This document shows positions 26,592-35,198 of a stretch of DNA of 64,000 bases, in pieces; the stretch's first letter is position 1, and each line of letters begins with the position of its first letter. Source of the stretch: Fructilactobacillus cliffordii (GTDB lineage Bacteria > Bacillota > Bacilli > Lactobacillales > Lactobacillaceae); assembly GCF_024029355.1 (NCBI RefSeq), contig NZ_CP097117.1:992001-1056000 (forward strand), written 5' to 3'. The translations under genes were made by a program, and so were the position numbers. The notes beneath the pieces were generated by a model, which did not search any database, had not been told where the DNA came from, and saw only the letters and a list, made by a program, of their open reading frames with translations.

Positions 26592-28166
26592 ATGGCAGAA
26601 GAACAAAAGAAACACCATTTAGTTGAATATGCGAACGGCAAATCACTAGATGAGATCAACGGTTCCATCGAAGTTCCGAAGAACATTGGCTTTTGGAAAA
26701 CCTTGTTCATGTATTCAGGACCAGGAGCACTGGTAGCGGTGGGGTACATGGATCCCGGAAACTGGGCGACGTCCATCACTGGGGGACAAAACTTCCAATT
26801 CATGCTGATGTCCATCATCTTGATTTCAAGTTTGATTGCGATGTTGCTACAATACATGGCAGCTAAACTTGGGATCGTGACCCAAATGGATTTAGCCCAA
26901 GCAATTCGAGCCCGGACTAGTAAAGGACTCGGAATTGTACTTTGGATTATGACTGAGTTAGCGATTATGGCAACTGATATCGCGGAAGTTATCGGGGGTG
27001 CGATTGCCCTCTACTTACTGTTCGGGATTCCGATTGTCTGGGCGGTAATGATTACCGTACTGGACGTGTTGGTCTTGTTGCTATTAACCTCGATTGGATT
27101 TAGAAAGATTGAAGCCCTTGTCGTTGCTTTGATTTTAGTAATTTTCTTAGTCTTTGCTTACGAAGTGGCCTTGTCTAAACCAGACTGGTTAGGCGTTTTA
27201 AAGGGCTTGGTTCCTAGCTTAGACACGATTAAGGAAAAACCAGTAGTGCACGGAATGACGCCGTTAACCGGGACGTTAGGGATTATCGGGGCAACGGTGA
27301 TGCCCCATAACTTGTACTTGCACTCTGCGATTGCCCAAACGCGGAAAATCGATCACAGTGACGAAGATGATATTGCTCGTGGCGTGAAATTCTCCGCCTT
27401 TGATTCCAACATCCAGTTATCAATGGCTTTCTTCGTGAACGCCCTCCTCTTAATCATGGGGGTGGCCGTCTTCAAATCTGGAGTAGTGGAAGATACTTCC
27501 TTCTTCGGATTGTACGATGCTTTGAAGAACCCGGCCTTTATGACCAACGGGTTACTGGCTGGAGTTGCTAAAACGGGGATTCTTTCTACGTTGTTTGCGG
27601 TGGCCTTGTTAGCTTCCGGACAAAACTCGACGATTACGGGAACCTTAACCGGTCAAGTAATCATGGAAGGATTCGTCCACATGCGGATGCCGTTGTGGGC
27701 CCGGCGGTTAGTAACTCGGTTGCTTTCCATCATCCCAGTGTTACTCTGTGTCTTGATGTCAGCTGGAAAACCAGAATTGGCACAACATGCGGACATCAAC
27801 AACCTGATGGAAAACTCCCAGGTCTTTCTGGCGATTGCTTTGCCATTTTCAATGTTACCAGTGCTGATGTTTACGAATAGCCCAGTTGAAATGCACGGGA
27901 AACGCTTCGTGAACTCTTGGTGGATTAAGATCTGTGGTTGGGTTTCTGTAATTACCTTAGTGTTCTTGAACATTTACAACATGCCGAGTGCGGTGCAAGG
28001 ATTCTTCGGGGATAACCCATCAGCCAGTCAAGTGACGTTGGCTAACGGAATTGCCTGGACGGTTAACATCTTCATCTTGGCCTTATTAGCTTGGGTTCTG
28101 TACGATATCATTCGTTCAGACAAAAAGCTGGAAGCCAAGCACGAAGCGCAAGCTGACGCTGAATAA
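26592..28166 (+). CDS. mntH: NRAMP-family Mn2+/Fe2+ importer
   Basis: Proton-coupled divalent metal importer, 524 residues, about 11 spans. The metal-binding motifs are intact: YMDPGNWATS (about residue 54) and TVMPHNLYLHS (about 236). ATG 26592 has AAGGAGAG 6 bases upstream; a TTG at 26586 would overlap the site. Manganese supply matters here because the cell has a Mn-catalase (start of window), malolactic enzyme and the metal-rich cytoplasm typical of lactobacilli. I could not find a convincing MntR box. Confidence 0.93.
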   Translation: MAEEQKKHHLVEYANGKSLDEINGSIEVPKNIGFWKTLFMYSGPGALVAVGYMDPGNWATSITGGQNFQFMLMSIILISSLIAMLLQYMAAKLGIVTQMDLAQAIRARTSKGLGIVLWIMTELAIMATDIAEVIGGAIALYLLFGIPIVWAVMITVLDVLVLLLLTSIGFRKIEALVVALILVIFLVFAYEVALSKPDWLGVLKGLVPSLDTIKEKPVVHGMTPLTGTLGIIGATVMPHNLYLHSAIAQTRKIDHSDEDDIARGVKFSAFDSNIQLSMAFFVNALLLIMGVAVFKSGVVEDTSFFGLYDALKNPAFMTNGLLAGVAKTGILSTLFAVALLASGQNSTITGTLTGQVIMEGFVHMRMPLWARRLVTRLLSIIPVLLCVLMSAGKPELAQHADINNLMENSQVFLAIALPFSMLPVLMFTNSPVEMHGKRFVNSWWIKICGWVSVITLVFLNIYNMPSAVQGFFGDNPSASQVTLANGIAWTVNIFILALLAWVLYDIIRSDKKLEAKHEAQADAE

Positions 28167-28179
28167 AATCAATCAAAGG

Positions 28180-28216
28180 AACGCCTCACTCCGATTTCGG
28201 AGGGGGGCGTTTTTTA
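28180..28216 (+). terminator. Intrinsic terminator after mntH
   Basis: AACGCCTCACTCCGA pairs with TCGGAGGGGGGCGTT, followed by TTTTT. Confidence 0.85.
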
Positions 28217-28288
28217 ATGCCGGATTCCAGTTGGCACCGTAATTCTGCTATACTCTAATTATTCAATGAAAAATGAGGTAGGTTGTTT

Positions 28289-29014
28289 GTGGCTGATTTA
28301 GTGTATCAAAAAGTAATGAAAAAATTGAAAGAACAAATTCGGAGCGGCCAGTTTACGAATAATCGCTTGCCAGACGAGCGGACCCTCAGCGAAACGTATC
28401 AGGTTAGTCGCAGTTCGATTAAGCGCGCCCTCAGCATTTTGGCTCAGCAGGGGGTCATCTTTAAAAAACGGGGATCGGGAACGTTTGTGAACCCGTTGTA
28501 CCTTAAGAACAAATCGATTTTTCGCTACGAAGGTTCGAACTTAGGAATTACCAACAACTTGAAAACGGAGGGGTACGAACCCAGCATTCGGGTGCTGGAT
28601 TTTCAGGTGATTCCCGCGCCCGCTGAGGTCAAGGAAAGTCTGTTTTTACAGGACGAAGAGTTTGTCTACGAAATTAAACGACTCCGGCTGTTAAACGACC
28701 AAGCGATTATTATCGAAACGAGCTACATTCCGATTAAGATTGCACCGGCATTGACCAGAGAAATCGTGGCTGGGTCCTTGTTTGCTTACTTTGCCAAGGA
28801 ATTGCACCATACCGGAACCAAGGCGGTGATGTCGTTAAAGGTTGAACCGAGCAACGCTAACGATCAAGAACTGTTGCACCTGACCGCGACCGAACCGGTG
28901 GGCATCATGGAAGGCATCTTTTTCCTGGATAACGGGACGCCGTTTGAACTGTCGAAGATGCGGGTTCACTACTCTTACTTTAGCTATAACACCTTCGTGG
29001 ACCTGCCTAATTAG
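28289..29014 (+). CDS. GntR/HutC-family transcriptional regulator
   Basis: A 241-residue regulator: N-terminal winged helix (about 5-75, with VSRSSIKRALSILAQQGVIF and GSGTFV) and a UTRA ligand-binding domain (about 90-240, ending FELSKMRVHYSYF). GTG 28289 fits AGGTAGG 6 bases upstream better than TTG 28283. It lies upstream of the phosphoketolase gene in the same direction, with a palindrome in the gap, so it probably controls central carbon flow in response to a sugar phosphate; the ligand is unknown. Confidence 0.87.
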   Translation: MADLVYQKVMKKLKEQIRSGQFTNNRLPDERTLSETYQVSRSSIKRALSILAQQGVIFKKRGSGTFVNPLYLKNKSIFRYEGSNLGITNNLKTEGYEPSIRVLDFQVIPAPAEVKESLFLQDEEFVYEIKRLRLLNDQAIIIETSYIPIKIAPALTREIVAGSLFAYFAKELHHTGTKAVMSLKVEPSNANDQELLHLTATEPVGIMEGIFFLDNGTPFELSKMRVHYSYFSYNTFVDLPN

Positions 29015-29044
29015 GGTAAAAACGATTTGGTTAAATTTCTATAA

Positions 29045-29060
29045 ATTGATACGTACCAAT
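29045..29060. promoter_or_regulatory. Candidate GntR operator
   Basis: ATTGATACGTACCAAT is a 16-bp near-perfect palindrome (one unmatched pair) centred on TACGTA, 12 bases upstream of the -35 box. Confidence 0.5.
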
Positions 29061-29071
29061 TGCTGAATTGT

Positions 29072-29099
29072 TTGACTTTTCAATAAAAGTTGTTAAGAT
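29072..29099 (+). promoter_or_regulatory. Promoter of the phosphoketolase gene
   Basis: TTGACT at 29072-29077, 16 bases, then TAAGAT at 29094-29099; the leader to the ATG is about 80 bases. Confidence 0.7.
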
Positions 29100-29186
29100 A
29101 GATGTTGTAGTTGAGTGCGGATGAGAGCGCATTCAGACTGTTTCTTCAGCCGTTAGGTTGATAATATTAAAAAGGAGTGTTATTGC

Positions 29187-31583
29187 ATGTCAGTAGATTA
29201 TGATTCAAAAGAATACCTTGACAGAATGAAGCAATACTGGAACACTGCCAACTACTTATCAGTTGGTCAATTGTTCTTACGTGCCAATCCTTTACTTAAG
29301 GAACCCTTAACTGCAGATGACGTTAAGGTTAAACCAATTGGACATTGGGGTACGATTTCATCACAAAACTTTATTTACACCCATTTAAACCGTGTAATTA
29401 ACAAGTACGACCTCAACATGTTCTACATTGAAGGTTCTGGTCACGGTGGCCAAGTAATGGTTTCTAACTCATACATTGATGGAAGCTATTCTGACATTTA
29501 TCCAGAAATCACCCAAGACGAAAAGGGTATGGCTAAGTTGTTCAAACAATTCTCCTTCCCAGGTGGAATTGCTTCTCACGCTGCCCCAGAAACACCAGGT
29601 TCAATCCACGAAGGTGGAGAATTAGGTTACTCACTTTCTCACGGGGTTGGTGCCATCTTGGATAACCCAGATGTAATCGCTGCCGTTGAAATCGGTGATG
29701 GTGAATCTGAAACTGGTCCTTTAGCTGGTTCATGGTTCTCAAGCAACTTCATTAACCCAGTTACTGATGGTGCTGCACTTCCAATTATCAACTTGAACGG
29801 TTTCAAGATTGCTAACCCAACGATCTTTAACCGGACTTCTGACGAAGACTTACAAAAATACTTTGAAGGTTTAGGTTGGAAGCCATACTTCGTTGAAACG
29901 AACGAACCTCACGGAACTGACGTTGACGAAGTTAACGAAAAATTAGCTAAAGCAATGGATGCTGCCATCGAAGACATTCAGGCCATTCAAAAGAACGCTC
30001 GTGAAAACGAAACTGCTGAAACAGCAACTCGTCCACAATGGCCAATGATTATCTTCCGTTCCCCTAAGGGTTGGACTGGTCCAAAGGAAAACCCAGAAGG
30101 CTTACCAATCGAGGGTTCCTTCCGTGCTCACCAAGTTCCATTGTCATTAAGCTCTGACAACATGGAAACTGCTGACGAATTTGTTAAATGGATGGAAAGC
30201 TACAAGCCAGAAGAATCATTTAACGAAGACGGTTCTATCAAGGAAGAATTGGTAGAATTAGCACCTAAGGGCGACAAGCGTATGTCAGTTAACCCAATTA
30301 CTAACGGTGGAATTGACCCGCAACCATTAGACTTGCCTGATTACAAAAACTACGCTGTTGACGTTCAAACTCCAGGTGCTACTGAAGCAATGGACATGGT
30401 CGTTTGGTCTGACTGGGTTCGTGACACAATGAAGAAGAACCCGAACAACTTCCGGGCCTTTGGACCTGATGAAGCTTGGTCAAACCGGCTTTGGGGTGTC
30501 TTTGAAACCACTAACCGTCAATGGGAACGTCAAATTGACGAACCATACGACGAACACATGGCTCACTATGGTCGGATTATTGATTCTCAATTATCCGAAC
30601 ACGATGACGAAGGTTGGTTAGAAGGTTACGTCTTAACTGGTCGTCACGGTTTCTTTGCAACTTACGAAGCCTTTGGACGAGTAGTAGACTCTATGCTGAC
30701 CCAACACTTCAAGTGGTTACGGAAAGCTTCAGAAATGAAGTGGAGAAAACAATACCCATCATTGAACTTCATTGATTCGTCAACTGTTTTCCAACAAGAC
30801 CACAATGGTTACACTCACCAAGATCCAGGTATGATTACCCACTTGGCTGAAAAGAAACCAGCTTTCATCCGGGAATACTTCCCAGCTGATGCTAATACGT
30901 TATTAGCTACTGCTGATGTTGCTTTCTCAGATTACGAAAAGATCAACTTGATCACCACTTCAAAACACCCACGTCCACAATGGTTTAACATTGACGAAGC
31001 TACTGATTTAGTTCACAACGGACTTGGTAAGGTAGAATGGGCTTCAACTGACAACGGTGAAAAGCCTGACATCGTCATTGCTTCTGCCGGAGTTGAACCA
31101 ACGCTGGAAGCATTAGCTGCTATTTCAATCTTGCACAAGAGCTTCCCAGACTTGAAGATTCGGTTTATCAACGTGGTTGACTTACTGAAGTTGCGGAGTC
31201 CTAAGTTTGACCCTCGTGGCTTGAGTGATGCTGAATTTAACAGCTACTTCACCACTGATACTCCAGTTCTGTTTGCCTTCCACGGTTTTGAAGACATTAT
31301 CAGAACGATCTTCTTTGACCGTGACAACCACAACGTTGACGTGCACGGTTACCGTGAAAATGGTGATATCACTACTCCATTCGACATGCGGGTCTTGAAC
31401 CAATTAGACCGGTTCGACCTTGCTAAAGATGTTGTGGAAAATGTGCCTGGCTTAGCTGAAAAGCACCCAGAATTCATCCAAAAGATGAATGCAATGGTAG
31501 ACAAGCACAACCGTTACATCCGCGAAGTTGGTACTGATTTACCAGAAGTAACGAACTGGAAATGGGAACCATTAAACAAATAA
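29187..31583 (+). CDS. xpkA: Xylulose-5-phosphate/fructose-6-phosphate phosphoketolase
   Basis: Key enzyme of heterolactic fermentation: splits xylulose 5-phosphate with phosphate into acetyl phosphate and glyceraldehyde 3-phosphate, using thiamine diphosphate. 798 residues, the usual length. Visible motifs are [54 protein letters not shown] (about 130-160), the ThDP site [16 protein letters not shown], and [11 protein letters not shown] (about 530). AAAAGGAG precedes the ATG. Codon choice is strongly biased, as expected for an abundant protein. This gene is the main evidence for heterofermentative metabolism. Confidence 0.97.
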   Translation: MSVDYDSKEYLDRMKQYWNTANYLSVGQLFLRANPLLKEPLTADDVKVKPIGHWGTISSQNFIYTHLNRVINKYDLNMFYIEGSGHGGQVMVSNSYIDGSYSDIYPEITQDEKGMAKLFKQFSFPGGIASHAAPETPGSIHEGGELGYSLSHGVGAILDNPDVIAAVEIGDGESETGPLAGSWFSSNFINPVTDGAALPIINLNGFKIANPTIFNRTSDEDLQKYFEGLGWKPYFVETNEPHGTDVDEVNEKLAKAMDAAIEDIQAIQKNARENETAETATRPQWPMIIFRSPKGWTGPKENPEGLPIEGSFRAHQVPLSLSSDNMETADEFVKWMESYKPEESFNEDGSIKEELVELAPKGDKRMSVNPITNGGIDPQPLDLPDYKNYAVDVQTPGATEAMDMVVWSDWVRDTMKKNPNNFRAFGPDEAWSNRLWGVFETTNRQWERQIDEPYDEHMAHYGRIIDSQLSEHDDEGWLEGYVLTGRHGFFATYEAFGRVVDSMLTQHFKWLRKASEMKWRKQYPSLNFIDSSTVFQQDHNGYTHQDPGMITHLAEKKPAFIREYFPADANTLLATADVAFSDYEKINLITTSKHPRPQWFNIDEATDLVHNGLGKVEWASTDNGEKPDIVIASAGVEPTLEALAAISILHKSFPDLKIRFINVVDLLKLRSPKFDPRGLSDAEFNSYFTTDTPVLFAFHGFEDIIRTIFFDRDNHNVDVHGYRENGDITTPFDMRVLNQLDRFDLAKDVVENVPGLAEKHPEFIQKMNAMVDKHNRYIREVGTDLPEVTNWKWEPLNK

Positions 31584-31601
31584 GCTTGTAACGAGCTGAT
31601 G

Positions 31602-31630
31602 AAAAAGACTCGCATTGCGGGTCTTTTTTA
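31602..31630 (+). terminator. Intrinsic terminator after phosphoketolase
   Basis: AAAAGACTCGC pairs with GCGGGTCTTTT, followed by more Ts. Confidence 0.85.
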
Positions 31631-31700
31631 TTATGCGTTTAATTACGAATGATGGTTCTGATTTTGAAGCTTTGAAGTAGAAAAAAATTGATACATGGGT

Positions 31701-31729
31701 TTGACAGCCATGGATTTTCGTGTTTAAAT
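31701..31729 (+). promoter_or_regulatory. Promoter of the aromatic amino acid operon
   Basis: Perfect TTGACA at 31701-31706, 17 bases, then TTAAAT at 31724-31729. The layout and the sequence GGTTTGACA...TTAAATAA match the promoter of the second attenuator at 50394. Confidence 0.75.
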
Positions 31730-31763
31730 AAAAACATCATCTTTTCAGAAAGGAATTAAACTC

Positions 31764-31832
31764 ATGCCAACTCGGAAGGTAACGATGACGACCATGTGGG
31801 TCAACTTTTATAACTTCGCTTATTTTCAGTAG
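31764..31832 (+). CDS. Leader peptide of the aromatic amino acid operon
   Basis: A 22-residue peptide whose end reads MWVNFYNFAYFQ, that is Trp12, Phe15, Tyr16, Phe18, Tyr20 and Phe21. AAGGAA lies about 10 bases upstream of ATG 31764. Six of the last eleven codons are aromatic, matching the products of the downstream aro/tyrA genes. It is followed without a gap by a chain of alternative RNA stems, so its role is almost certainly to sense charged aromatic tRNAs by ribosome stalling. The peptide itself need have no function. Confidence 0.8.
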   Translation: MPTRKVTMTTMWVNFYNFAYFQ

Positions 31833-32029
31833 CCGTTCGCAGGAATTTAGATGCGAACGGGACCGTTCGTATCTAAGCGGAGTAGGTTTAAGTTACTCAG
31901 TTAGATGCGCTAACCATAGTTAATCTAACTGGGACTCATCGTTAATTGCCACGGGAAGCATCTTTAATTCCACAAATGCAATTTTAAAACCAGTCAGACT
32001 AGCTTCAGGTTAGCCGGGCTGGTTTTTTT
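31833..32029 (+). promoter_or_regulatory. Transcription attenuator with antiterminator and intrinsic terminator
   Basis: Six segments can pair in competing ways. S1 CCGTTCGCA (31833-31841) pairs S2 TGCGAACGG (31852-31860). S2 TTAGATGCGAACGG (31847-31860) pairs S3 CCGTTCGTATCTAA (31863-31876). S3 pairs S4 TTAGATGCG (31901-31909). S4 CAGTTAGAT (31898-31906) pairs S5 ATCTAACTG (31923-31931). S5 TCTAACTGG pairs the terminator arm CCAGTCAGA (31990-31998; 8 of 9). The terminator is AAAACCAG...CTGGTTTT (31986-32026) with Ts. A ribosome at the stop codon covers S1, giving S2:S3, S4:S5 and termination; stalling at aromatic codons leaves S1:S2, S3:S4, S5:terminator arm and readthrough. Confidence 0.78.
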
Positions 32030-32051
32030 GTTGTTTAAGAAGGGAGTAGTT

Positions 32052-33224
32052 ATGGAAATTCATAAACGGCGGTTAAGCTGGAGCTTATACTTCAATTATT
32101 TCATTCATGGGTTTGCACTGATTATTTTAGCCCAAAATATGACCAGTTTAGCGACTAGCTGGCAGACCACGATTGCGGTGGTCTCCTACGTTATGTCGGG
32201 AGTTGGGATTGGGCGGTTAATCGCTTATCCGTTGACCGGTTTGCTCGCTGACCGACTGAGTCGCAAGCTCTTTGTTTATCTTGGGATGGTCGGGTACCTG
32301 ATTTTTGCCCTCGGCATGGTCTTAACGCCTAATTTAGTGATTGCGTACGGACTAGCTATTATTGCCGGGATGTCCAATTCAGCTTTAGATACGGGAACAT
32401 ACACCACGTTGGTGGAGTTAAACGATGGTAACGGAGCCGGAACGGTTTTAATCAAGGCGTTTATGTCAGCCGGAGAATTCATCCTACCGTTAATTGTGGT
32501 TGCCTTACACGATCATCGCTGGTGGTATGGTTGGGCCTTTGTTCTAATGGCACTTTTGTTAGTTGTTAACCTAGTTAATTTAATTCCGTTGCATTTCCCC
32601 AAGGTCCAATCAGGTGTTACTACGGAAGCTACGAGCGTCCAACCAGTATTGACCCGCAACCGGCGGGGGATAGTGACAGCGCTCCTCCTAGTCTACGGGT
32701 TTACCTCCATGGCGGTGATGATCTGTTTCACGCAGTGGATTACCCTTTTTGCCCAGCAAAGTCTGCACTTTTCCACCGGATTGGCCCACTTATTACTGTC
32801 GCTATACAGCATCGGTTCAATCAGCGGGGTATTGGTGTTGTACTGGCTGTTAAAACGCCAAGTAGCAGAAAAATTACTGTTAGTCCTTCTTAATGGAGGA
32901 GCTTTGGTTTCATTGCTGATGGTTAGTTGGGGTCAACTGCCGTTGGTCGTGGCAATTGGCGGTATTCTCTTTGGCTTTTGTGCCGCAGGTGGAGTAATGC
33001 AAACTGGTCTGACGCTCTTCATGAAACTATATCCGCGCCATCGTGGGTTGGTAACCGGATTGTTCTACTTTTTCGGGAGTTTAGCGTCATTGTTAGTCCC
33101 ACTATTGAGTGGCTGGCTCTCCCGAACCAGCATTCGGAGTGCTTTTAGTGCTGATGTGCTGGTGGCAGCCTTGGGAGTAGGCTTAACGCTTGTTACGTTT
33201 TTATTATTACGCAAGGAGGATTAA
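32052..33224 (+). CDS. MFS transporter in the aromatic amino acid operon
   Basis: A 390-residue major facilitator with 12 predicted spans; the MFS loop motif appears as GLLADRLSRKLFVYLG (about residue 62). ATG 32052 has AAGAAGGGAG upstream; the longer frame from TTG 32028 would start inside the attenuator terminator. It is the first gene behind the aromatic leader and lies two bases before the chorismate mutase gene, so it may move shikimate, quinate, an aromatic amino acid or a related compound. The substrate is not visible. Confidence 0.8.
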   Translation: MEIHKRRLSWSLYFNYFIHGFALIILAQNMTSLATSWQTTIAVVSYVMSGVGIGRLIAYPLTGLLADRLSRKLFVYLGMVGYLIFALGMVLTPNLVIAYGLAIIAGMSNSALDTGTYTTLVELNDGNGAGTVLIKAFMSAGEFILPLIVVALHDHRWWYGWAFVLMALLLVVNLVNLIPLHFPKVQSGVTTEATSVQPVLTRNRRGIVTALLLVYGFTSMAVMICFTQWITLFAQQSLHFSTGLAHLLLSLYSIGSISGVLVLYWLLKRQVAEKLLLVLLNGGALVSLLMVSWGQLPLVVAIGGILFGFCAAGGVMQTGLTLFMKLYPRHRGLVTGLFYFFGSLASLLVPLLSGWLSRTSIRSAFSADVLVAALGVGLTLVTFLLLRKED

Positions 33225-33226
33225 CC

Positions 33227-33508
33227 ATGGAACCATTAGAACAACAACGACATCGGATTAACCAGATGGACGAGCAACTGATTTCGTTGCTGGAAGAACG
33301 ATTAACCGTTGCCACTGAAATTGCGACCGCTAAAGCACGGCAGCACCAACCGATTTATGATTCACGGCGCGAAGCAGTGGTCTATGAACACATTCAGAAA
33401 CAGGCGGAGCAGCAACAATTAGTTCCGTATTTAACTGAGATTTATGCCGCCATCATGCAAGCCACCAAAAAATTAGAAGAAGACGAACAGGAGGATCAAC
33501 ATGCTTAA
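33227..33508 (+). CDS. Chorismate mutase, AroQ class
   Basis: All-helical chorismate mutase of 93 residues that turns chorismate into prephenate. The AroQ signature is visible: RHRINQMDEQLISLLEERL at the N-terminus, with the Arg, Asp and Glu positions, and DSRREAVVYEHI (about 43-55). AAGGAGG precedes ATG 33227. It overlaps aroC by 8 bases. Confidence 0.9.
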   Translation: MEPLEQQRHRINQMDEQLISLLEERLTVATEIATAKARQHQPIYDSRREAVVYEHIQKQAEQQQLVPYLTEIYAAIMQATKKLEEDEQEDQHA

Positions 33509-34670
33509 TTACGTTACTGCCGGAGAATCACACGGTCCCCAATTAACCGGGATCATTACGGGAGTTCCCGCCGGACTGAAATTGGATTTGGATGAAATTA
33601 ACGCCGCGTTAGCAGCCCGCCAAGGGGGTTACGGCCGGGGAAATCGACAAAAAATTGAGCACGATCAGGTTCAAATCGTGGGTGGGGTTCGGCATCTGAT
33701 TACCCTCGGGAGTCCAGTGGCACTGGTAATCCAAAATCGCGATCACGCTCATTGGAGTCAGATTATGGATCCGACCGCTCCAGAAACGTCGCAGAACACG
33801 CTGCGGAAGGTAGAACGGCCGCGACCCGGTCACGCGGATTTGGTAGGCGGAATGAAGTACCGGCACCGCGACCTGCGGAACGTGTTGGAACGGTCGTCGG
33901 CGCGGGAAACCGCGATGCGAGTGGCCATTGGGAACATCTGTAAGCAACTGCTCCGGCAGTTAGACATCGATCTGGTGGGCTTTGTAACACAGGTGGGTTC
34001 CATCGGTGGCGAGCAAGTTCCGACTCACGATGTGGCGCGGGTGACCGCTGCAATTCAACAAAACGACCTCCGGATGGTCGATCAGGAGGAGGTCACTGCG
34101 GTGCACGATTTGATTGACCAAACGAAACGTGATGGCGATACCGTCGGCGGCATCATTCGGGTGATTGCTGAAAACGTACCCGCCGGATTAGGGAGTTACG
34201 TCAACTGGGATACCAAGTTAGACGCGAAACTCGCTGCAGCCGTGATGGGTGTCAACGCGATGAAGGGCGTTAGCATCGGGGATGGTTTTACGGCCGCCCA
34301 AAGTTTCGGAAGCCAGGTCATGGATCCGATTAACTGGGACGAAACGGAGCACTGGTCGCGTGCAAGTGACCATCTCGGGGGCTTTGAAGGTGGGATGACA
34401 AACGGAATGCCGATCATCGTGAATGCCGCAATGAAGCCAATTCCGACTCTGTATAAACCGTTACAGACCGCGGATGTGAACACCAAGGAAGCCAAGAAAG
34501 CGAACGTGGAACGCTCGGATACGACTGCGATTGTGCCAGCTTCCCTAGTAATCGAAAGCGTGGTAGAGATTGAACTGGCCAAGGTCCTGACGGAGACCTT
34601 TGATGGCAGCACTTTAGGCCGGTTACAGGAACAAGTGGCGGCTTACCGCCAGGAATTAGCGGATTATTAA
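33501..34670 (+). CDS. aroC: Chorismate synthase
   Basis: Last shared step to chorismate: removes phosphate from EPSP with reduced FMN. 389 residues. Family motifs: GESHGPQLTGIITGVPAGL (about 8-26), RQGGYGRGNRQKIE (about 40-52), RPRPGHADLVGGMKYRHRDLRNVLERSSARETA (about 109-140) and EGGMTNGMPI (about 297). GGAGG lies just before ATG 33501. It starts inside the end of the chorismate mutase gene and ends one base before the next gene. Confidence 0.96.
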   Translation: MLNYVTAGESHGPQLTGIITGVPAGLKLDLDEINAALAARQGGYGRGNRQKIEHDQVQIVGGVRHLITLGSPVALVIQNRDHAHWSQIMDPTAPETSQNTLRKVERPRPGHADLVGGMKYRHRDLRNVLERSSARETAMRVAIGNICKQLLRQLDIDLVGFVTQVGSIGGEQVPTHDVARVTAAIQQNDLRMVDQEEVTAVHDLIDQTKRDGDTVGGIIRVIAENVPAGLGSYVNWDTKLDAKLAAAVMGVNAMKGVSIGDGFTAAQSFGSQVMDPINWDETEHWSRASDHLGGFEGGMTNGMPIIVNAAMKPIPTLYKPLQTADVNTKEAKKANVERSDTTAIVPASLVIESVVEIELAKVLTETFDGSTLGRLQEQVAAYRQELADY

Positions 34671-34671
34671 G

Positions 34672-35196
34672 ATGACGCGGGTGCATACGTTAGGACCACA
34701 AACCACTGATTGTTATCGCGCTGCGCAGGCTTATGTCGAACGCCATCCGGAGCATGAATATCAAATCATGCTGCATTCTAGTTTTGCCGCGGCCATTGCC
34801 GCTGTTACGAAGTACCCCGGGGAACAAATTTTACTACCGACGGCGCTGCAACTAGCGGATGGAACCGACTGGGGTGCTTTACACTATCGTTATCTGGAAC
34901 GGTGGCAGTTGGTTGATGTTTTTTCCCATCCGCTCGATCCGTTGGTTTTGGTCCAGAGTCAGCGCCAGACGGGGTTCATCGATTTACATCCCGCGACGGC
35001 AGAATTAGCCCGGCGGTTGGTTGACGACCAACATGAACGGCGCTTTGCTGCGAGCAAGTGGGCTGCCTACCAAGCCTATCGGAACGATGGGGAATTTTGC
35101 ATTACCAATCAAGCTAATTTAGACCCGCAAGAACGAATCTTAAACCGGTGGGACGTCGACATGGTCTGGACGGTTTACCAAGAACAGGAGGAGTAA
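34672..35196 (+). CDS. Short prephenate dehydratase-like protein, function uncertain
   Basis: A 174-residue protein whose N-terminus VHTLGPQTTDCYRAAQAY recalls the start of prephenate dehydratase (LGPxGT), and whose middle (SSFAAAIAAVTKYPGEQILLPTAL) fits the segment before the substrate PxEN motif. It is much shorter than PheA (about 270-280 residues), lacks the TRF catalytic motif and has no ACT domain. Its place between aroC and aroA, with one-base and two-base gaps, shows it is part of the operon. It may be a binding-fold relative, such as the prephenate decarboxylase (BacA-like) group, a regulator, or a decayed PheA. I would not assign an activity. Confidence 0.55.
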   Translation: MTRVHTLGPQTTDCYRAAQAYVERHPEHEYQIMLHSSFAAAIAAVTKYPGEQILLPTALQLADGTDWGALHYRYLERWQLVDVFSHPLDPLVLVQSQRQTGFIDLHPATAELARRLVDDQHERRFAASKWAAYQAYRNDGEFCITNQANLDPQERILNRWDVDMVWTVYQEQEE

Positions 35197-35198
35197 AG

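Noticed and set aside
31833..32029. T-box riboswitch in the aromatic leader (GGGACCG resembles part of the T-box)
   Set aside because: The conserved TGGNACCGCG antiterminator sequence and specifier loop are missing, and the leader ORF with aromatic codons explains the stems better.
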